From JAICMB01 sp963802915 (GTDB taxonomy: Bacteria; Acidobacteriota; Terriglobia; Bryobacterales; Bryobacteraceae), in contig CAWDKQ010000017.1 in the NCBI GenBank assembly GCA_963802915.1, forward strand, positions 62,001 to 126,000: a stretch of 64,000 nt of DNA. Reading direction: 5' to 3'. Below, piece after piece: positions 61,201-64,000 of this stretch (position 1 is its first letter; the number at the start of each line of letters is the position of its first letter). The notes beneath the pieces were generated by a model. The model searched no databases. It was not told the DNA's origin and saw nothing but the letters and a program-made list of their open reading frames with translations. Both the position numbers and the translations under genes were made by a program.

Positions 61201-61314
61201 GTTTATCAGATCAATGCAAAAGTGCCGGCTTCTGTCCCGTCCGGCTTGTCCATACCGCTTGCGATCTCACAGGGCGGCATGACCACCACGATTCAAGTGC
61301 GCGTAGTTGATTAA
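58243..61314 (+). CDS. Secreted beta-propeller protein with TIGR03437-like C-terminal domain
   Basis: A 1023-residue protein. The signal peptide is 'LWKFVLAAPLLMSMARA'. Residues 25-340 and 455-720 hold two runs of YVTN-type beta-propeller repeats ('ASDIALDEARGVLYIANFTA', 'SSIALSPDDHYLVI', 'GMAITFDDRYLLVANNMS') with an Ig-like insert of about 100 residues between them (about 350-450). A Ser/Gly linker follows (about 693-728), and the C-terminal ~225 residues carry 'VVNAADGTANIAPGGLISLF', 'PMLFVSPTQINAQMPF' and 'GLGVTNPAVPTGLPGP', typical of the TIGR03437 domain of Solibacter. It lies after the Tad locus, with GTGGAG before ATG 58243. An extracellular role is inferred; no enzyme motif is seen. 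Confidence 0.85.
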   Translation: MLLSKGRLWKFVLAAPLLMSMARAGTFGTPVSIGGQASDIALDEARGVLYIANFTANRIEVMSLANNTIRTSINVAPQPSSIALSPDDHYLVITHYGDFTAPTPPSNALTVIDLTNNGQQTFALANPPLGVAFGSDGKALVVTTTDYILFDPVLGTTQELGTIAGVVAQTLPVPPANFPPQITNASVGASGDGLMIYGMGGSTSTFTFRYNVATHVVSPGGIVVASGNFGPRVVSLNQDGSLIMAGWVMINRNGYFTNLLPSANLLNIGSTAFDTNRGYVYAQIPEVAGESPVLKILDVDSLAVLERLQLPENLGGKSLLSSDGNWLYAVSASGVTAMPIGSLTQAPRVAPAQRDAIFRGSTCTPGVATQSVNIVNPGGGATPFNISSNTPGISVSPASGITPASIQISVDPTAFQNQKGTSIGTVQLSSAQAVNIPQSIRVLVNNPDPDQRGTIVDTPGTLSDILADPGRNLFYILRQDTNQLFVYDSTNNTQIATFKTGNSPAGMAITFDDRYLLVANNMSQYVSVYDLAAMQPANPIYIPGHTAHSVAASASAILAATIDYQGNGRIMTLDLNTGIGTELPALGIFNNLINVNSVMVAPSNGASIFLAAADGNVMLYDANANAFTVSRQDVSSLSGAYAASSYGQYVVGNSLLNSSLVQTMQFGTGSSTASGFAFVNQGGFLTTVPVPSTTGSSSSTGSSSSSSSGSGSTTSTASQYTSVPGLIQSVDLSSSTPAIGFATPMAEAPLLTTSNAVFTRTVAPLYSQNAIVNLTVSGFTVLPWNYAASVAPPVIQSVVNAADGTANIAPGGLISLFGQQFSPVNIATSQIPVPTALADSCLTVNGLPIPMLFVSPTQINAQMPFQATGNVTMILHTPGGVSDNYNTTVVPSAPSVFLASVEGVGSAVPTIVRNDNGEIVTASNPIHKNDVLIIYLTGLGVTNPAVPTGLPGPSSPLASAIVLPQVTLGGANMTVSYAGMSPGEVGVYQINAKVPASVPSGLSIPLAISQGGMTTTIQVRVVD

Positions 61315-61340
61315 AAACTAGGAATCCGAGTAGGAACTGT

Positions 61341-61979
61341 ATGAAACATCTCTCAATGCTTCTGATTTTAGTGTCGGCATCCGCGCCGGCGCTCCTCGCC
61401 CAGAAGTGGGAAGTCGGTGTTGGCGTGGGCGGCGCGTTTTATAACTCGCAAACTTTCACCAACCCAATCGGAAATGCCGACGCGTCGCTGACCAGCGGCA
61501 TCGTTGCCAGCGCGTGGCTCGACAACAACACCAAAGGCCGCATCGGTGGTGAGCTTCGTTACGATTACGAGGACACCGATCTCAAGCTCTCCTCTGGCGG
61601 AACTAACGCAACGTTTGGCGCGAATACGCAGGCAATCCACTATGACCTCCTTTACCACTTTGCCTCTCAAGAGGCTGCTGTCCGTCCCTTTGTCGCGGTT
61701 GGAGCCGGTGTGAAATTCTTCCGCGGGACTGGAACGGAAACGGAATCGCAGCCCCTTATGGGTATCGGACTTCTTACCAAGACGTCTCAAACCGAAGCCC
61801 TGCTGTCGGTGGGCGGTGGTGTCAAGCTAAACCTTAATCACTATATGCAGTTACGGCTGGAAGTGCACGACTATCTCACGCCATTCCCAACCAAAGTGAT
61901 CGCACCCGCGCTGGGAACCAAGGCCGGTGGTTGGCTCATGGATTTCGTTCCAATGGGCGCGCTCGCGATTATGTTCTAA
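61341..61979 (+). CDS. Outer-membrane beta-barrel protein
   Basis: A 212-residue protein with signal peptide 'MLLILVSASAPALLAQ' and an eight-stranded barrel-like pattern: alternating strands such as 'WEVGVGVGGAFYNSQTF', 'RIGGELRYDYEDTDLKL', 'HYDLLYHFASQEAAVRPFVA' and a final 'GALAIMF' ending in Phe, the C-terminal signature for outer-membrane insertion. It has no known family beyond OmpA/OmpX-like barrels. It follows the TIGR03437 protein by 26 nt and may be cotranscribed. Confidence 0.75.
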   Translation: MKHLSMLLILVSASAPALLAQKWEVGVGVGGAFYNSQTFTNPIGNADASLTSGIVASAWLDNNTKGRIGGELRYDYEDTDLKLSSGGTNATFGANTQAIHYDLLYHFASQEAAVRPFVAVGAGVKFFRGTGTETESQPLMGIGLLTKTSQTEALLSVGGGVKLNLNHYMQLRLEVHDYLTPFPTKVIAPALGTKAGGWLMDFVPMGALAIMF

Positions 61980-62094
61980 ATGTCACCGTCCGGGGCGTCG
62001 TTACTCTGAACGAAGTAAAGGCGCCTTGGATTCCTAGCTTCTTCCTCGACTTCCGCTCCAGCAGTTCTTCTACAATGAAGTTTCAGGGGAAAAC

Positions 62095-63108
62095 ATGCTG
62101 GTCGTGATGGAAGAGGGGGCTGAAGAGCCTCAAATTCAAAAGGTAATAGACCGCCTCGTGTCGATGGGCTTCACCGTTCATCGTTCTACCGGCGTCACGC
62201 ATACGCTCCTTGGCGGCGTAGGACCGGTCGCGGATTTCAATCCGATCGACTTCGAGGTAATGGACGGCGTCAAGGAATGCCATCGCATCGTTTCTCCTTA
62301 CAAGCTCGCCAGCCGCCACTTCCGTCCTCAGGGGACGGTCGTCAAGATCAAAGATGTCGAAATCGGCAACGGTAAAGTCGTCGTCATGGCCGGACCGTGC
62401 AGCGTGGAAAATCGCGACCAGATCGAAGAGTCCGCCGAAATCGTAGCTCGCGATGGCGCCCGTGTGATGCGCGGCGGCGCATTCAAACCACGCAGCTCTC
62501 CCTATAGCTTTCAAGGTTTAGGCGAAGACGGCCTCAAGATCATGCGCGATGCAGCAGATCGCCATAATCTGCTCATCATAAGTGAAGTCATGGATCAAAC
62601 GCAGATCCCATTGATGTGCGATTACGTAGATATACTTCAGGTCGGCGCGCGCAACATGCAGAACTACAATTTGCTGCGTCAACTCGGCGAGGTTCGCAAG
62701 CCGGTGCTCATTAAGCGGGGAATTTCGGCAACCATTGAAGAGCTTCTCTTGAGCGCCGAGTACGTGCTCTCCGGCGGCAACTACGACGTAATTCTTTGCG
62801 AGCGCGGCATCCGCACTTTTGAAAGCTACACTCGTAACACGATGGACATTTCGGCCATTCCCGTTGTACAGTCACTCTCGCACTTGCCCATCGTGGCGGA
62901 TCCTTCGCACGGTACGGGACGCCGCGACAAGGTGATTCCAATGGCTCGCGCCTCCGTTGCCGCCGGCGCCGACGGCCTGCTTGTCGAAGTACACCCCGAC
63001 CCGGACCATGCGCTGAGCGACGGAGCGCAATCTCTGAAACCCCATCAATTCTCTGAGATGATGCAGCAGATTCGCATCATCGCGTCGGCCGTCGGCAGGA
63101 CAGTTTAG
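62095..63108 (+). CDS. aroF: 3-deoxy-7-phosphoheptulonate (DAHP) synthase
   Basis: A 337-residue enzyme of the short, AroA-beta type that makes DAHP from erythrose 4-phosphate and PEP, the first step of aromatic amino acids. An N-terminal ferredoxin-like regulatory domain occupies 1-70 ('VIDRLVSMGFTVHRSTGV'). The barrel has 'VVMAGPCSVENRDQIEESAE', 'GARNMQNYNLLRQLGEVRKP', 'KRGISATIEELLLSAEYVL' and 'PIVADPSHGTGRRDKVIPMA'. Feedback by Tyr/Phe or chorismate through that domain is common in the family. ATG 62095 follows an AGGGG by 5 nt. It is 9 nt before tyrA. Confidence 0.95.
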   Translation: MLVVMEEGAEEPQIQKVIDRLVSMGFTVHRSTGVTHTLLGGVGPVADFNPIDFEVMDGVKECHRIVSPYKLASRHFRPQGTVVKIKDVEIGNGKVVVMAGPCSVENRDQIEESAEIVARDGARVMRGGAFKPRSSPYSFQGLGEDGLKIMRDAADRHNLLIISEVMDQTQIPLMCDYVDILQVGARNMQNYNLLRQLGEVRKPVLIKRGISATIEELLLSAEYVLSGGNYDVILCERGIRTFESYTRNTMDISAIPVVQSLSHLPIVADPSHGTGRRDKVIPMARASVAAGADGLLVEVHPDPDHALSDGAQSLKPHQFSEMMQQIRIIASAVGRTV

Positions 63109-63117
63109 TCCGGCCCG

Positions 63118-63960
63118 ATGGATACGATTGCAATTTTCGGCGTCGGACTGATTGGCGGTTCGTTCGCGCTGGCTCTCAAAAAGCAAGGCTACAAGGGTAG
63201 GATAGTTGGGGTCAGTTCAGACGCCACCCTTGAAAAAGCGCTGGCCGCGGGTGCAATCGATCAAGCACTCCCCGCCGAGGCGGCGGCACGCACCGCGGAT
63301 CTTATCTATCTGGCTCAACCGATCTCGACTATTCTCAATACAATCCCGTGCCTGAACGATTGGGTGAGAAAAGATACTTTAGTTACCGATGCCGGTAGCA
63401 CCAAGGGGACGATCGTTGCCCGGGCAAGCGAGACGCTGCATCGCTGTCTGTTCATCGGCGGACATCCTTTAGCCGGAAAAGAACGCCGCGGCGTCGAACA
63501 TGCCGATCCCGAACTCTTTCGCGGCCGGACCTATGTGCTCACGCCCAGCCGTCAGCAGGACCTGGAAGCGCCCTCGGCAATCAATTTTCTCGAGATGCTG
63601 GACAGCATCGGTGCGCGACGGTTTGTTACAACCCCACAACGGCACGACGAAGTCGTTGCTTTTACCTCGCATTTGCCTCAACTTACAGCGACCGCTTTAG
63701 CTGTTTGCCTGGATTTGGAATTCAGCGGTAACCCGCCCCCGCTATGGGGTCCTGCGCTGGTCGACAGCACTCGTCTTGGATTAAGTCATTTTGAGATTTG
63801 GGGCGACATTTTGCAATCCAACCAATCAGCGGTTACGTATGCTCTAGAGAAATATATACAACAGCTACAAGCGATACAGCGCCAGATGACGCAGGGCGAG
63901 TTGGAGCCGTTCTTCGATCGGGCAGCCCAATTTGCGCAGCGCCTGCGCAACGCGGGTTAA
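63118..63960 (+). CDS. tyrA: Prephenate dehydrogenase
   Basis: A 280-residue TyrA that turns prephenate into 4-hydroxyphenylpyruvate for tyrosine. The N-terminal Rossmann motif 'FGVGLIGGSFALALKKQGY' binds NAD(P), 'DAGSTKGTI' and 'FIGGHPLAGKERRGVEHAD' hold the catalytic His, and 'HDEVVAFTSHLPQLTATALA' forms the helical dimer half. No ACT domain is fused, so feedback control may lie in the DAHP synthase. It lies 9 nt behind aroF in the same operon; a further gene may begin at the window edge. Confidence 0.94.
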   Translation: MDTIAIFGVGLIGGSFALALKKQGYKGRIVGVSSDATLEKALAAGAIDQALPAEAAARTADLIYLAQPISTILNTIPCLNDWVRKDTLVTDAGSTKGTIVARASETLHRCLFIGGHPLAGKERRGVEHADPELFRGRTYVLTPSRQQDLEAPSAINFLEMLDSIGARRFVTTPQRHDEVVAFTSHLPQLTATALAVCLDLEFSGNPPPLWGPALVDSTRLGLSHFEIWGDILQSNQSAVTYALEKYIQQLQAIQRQMTQGELEPFFDRAAQFAQRLRNAG

Positions 63961-64000
63961 ACTACGCCCTCGCTGGGTTACTACAGTGCCCGATCAAACT

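Noticed and set aside
63986..64000. Possible start of a further gene at the window edge (GTG at 63986)
   Set aside because: Only five codons are visible and no ribosome binding site is clear.

Overview
The window is a high-GC bacterial chromosome segment, most likely from an Acidobacteriota of the Solibacter/Bryobacter type. The best lineage clue is the 1023-residue protein at 58243-61314, whose C-terminal 230 residues look like the TIGR03437 domain that is expanded in Solibacter. Supporting clues are the three DUF4097-like beta-repeat proteins, the remnant of an acidobacterial-type FtsX/MacB permease, and many small conserved proteins of acidobacterial character. Genes are dense on both strands, with many 1-14 nt overlaps, and several starts appear to be TTG or GTG. 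I found no rRNA, tRNA or CRISPR array.

Layout. 1-3.4 kb: the end of glnE, a small basic protein, glyA and a GT4 glycosyltransferase. 3.4-5.1 kb: a divergent pair, an XRE-type regulator and a Cys-rich protein with a sigma region 4-like tail, sharing a palindromic operator candidate. 5.1-8.1 kb (minus): ECF sigma factor, zinc anti-sigma factor and two secreted DUF4097 proteins joined by 1-4 nt overlaps. 8.1-11.6 kb (minus): a TPR lipoprotein and a CPBP/CAAX protease, a pairing reminiscent of exosortase-linked genes, plus an ATPase remnant. 11.7-13.5 kb: a decayed patch with a frameshifted pseudopilin-like gene, an unrecognised two-gene module with a RelE-like second product, and a transposase fragment. 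13.5-26.3 kb: an atypical SDR, an RluA-type pseudouridine synthase, a RES/Xre toxin-antitoxin pair, a permease, asnS, an amidohydrolase, a TPR protein, a membrane protein, a ribokinase-like kinase, DUF507, DUF2203 and YjbQ-like proteins.

26.4-32.5 kb is a surface-glycan locus with two GT2 enzymes, a GT39-like membrane protein and two sugar-nucleotide epimerases, one resembling CDP-paratose 2-epimerase. 32.6-36.6 kb: a small secreted protein, a Tat-exported GH29 fucosidase, thymidine kinase and a membrane-anchored coiled-coil protein. 36.5-43.1 kb (minus): a DUF4097 protein lying exactly between the two ends of a destroyed ABC permease, then an NtrC-type regulator, its histidine kinase, and an M1 aminopeptidase broken by one in-frame TGA. 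43.2-45.0 kb: ruvX, mltG and a conserved unknown. 45-48.7 kb: a secreted unknown, an acyl-CoA dehydrogenase, a 51-residue protein coupled to an amidase.

48.8-58.2 kb holds a Tad/Flp pilus machine (prepilin peptidase, CpaB, secretin, TadZ, TadA, TadB, TadC) with a polytopic membrane protein in front and a small membrane protein behind; no pilin gene is visible. It is followed by the TIGR03437 protein and an outer-membrane barrel. The window ends with a DAHP synthase and a prephenate dehydrogenase, an aromatic amino-acid pair.

Best candidates for something undescribed are the two-gene module at 12.1-13.0 kb, the sigma/anti-sigma/DUF4097 operon, the XRE/Cys-rich divergent pair, and the permease replaced by a DUF4097 gene.
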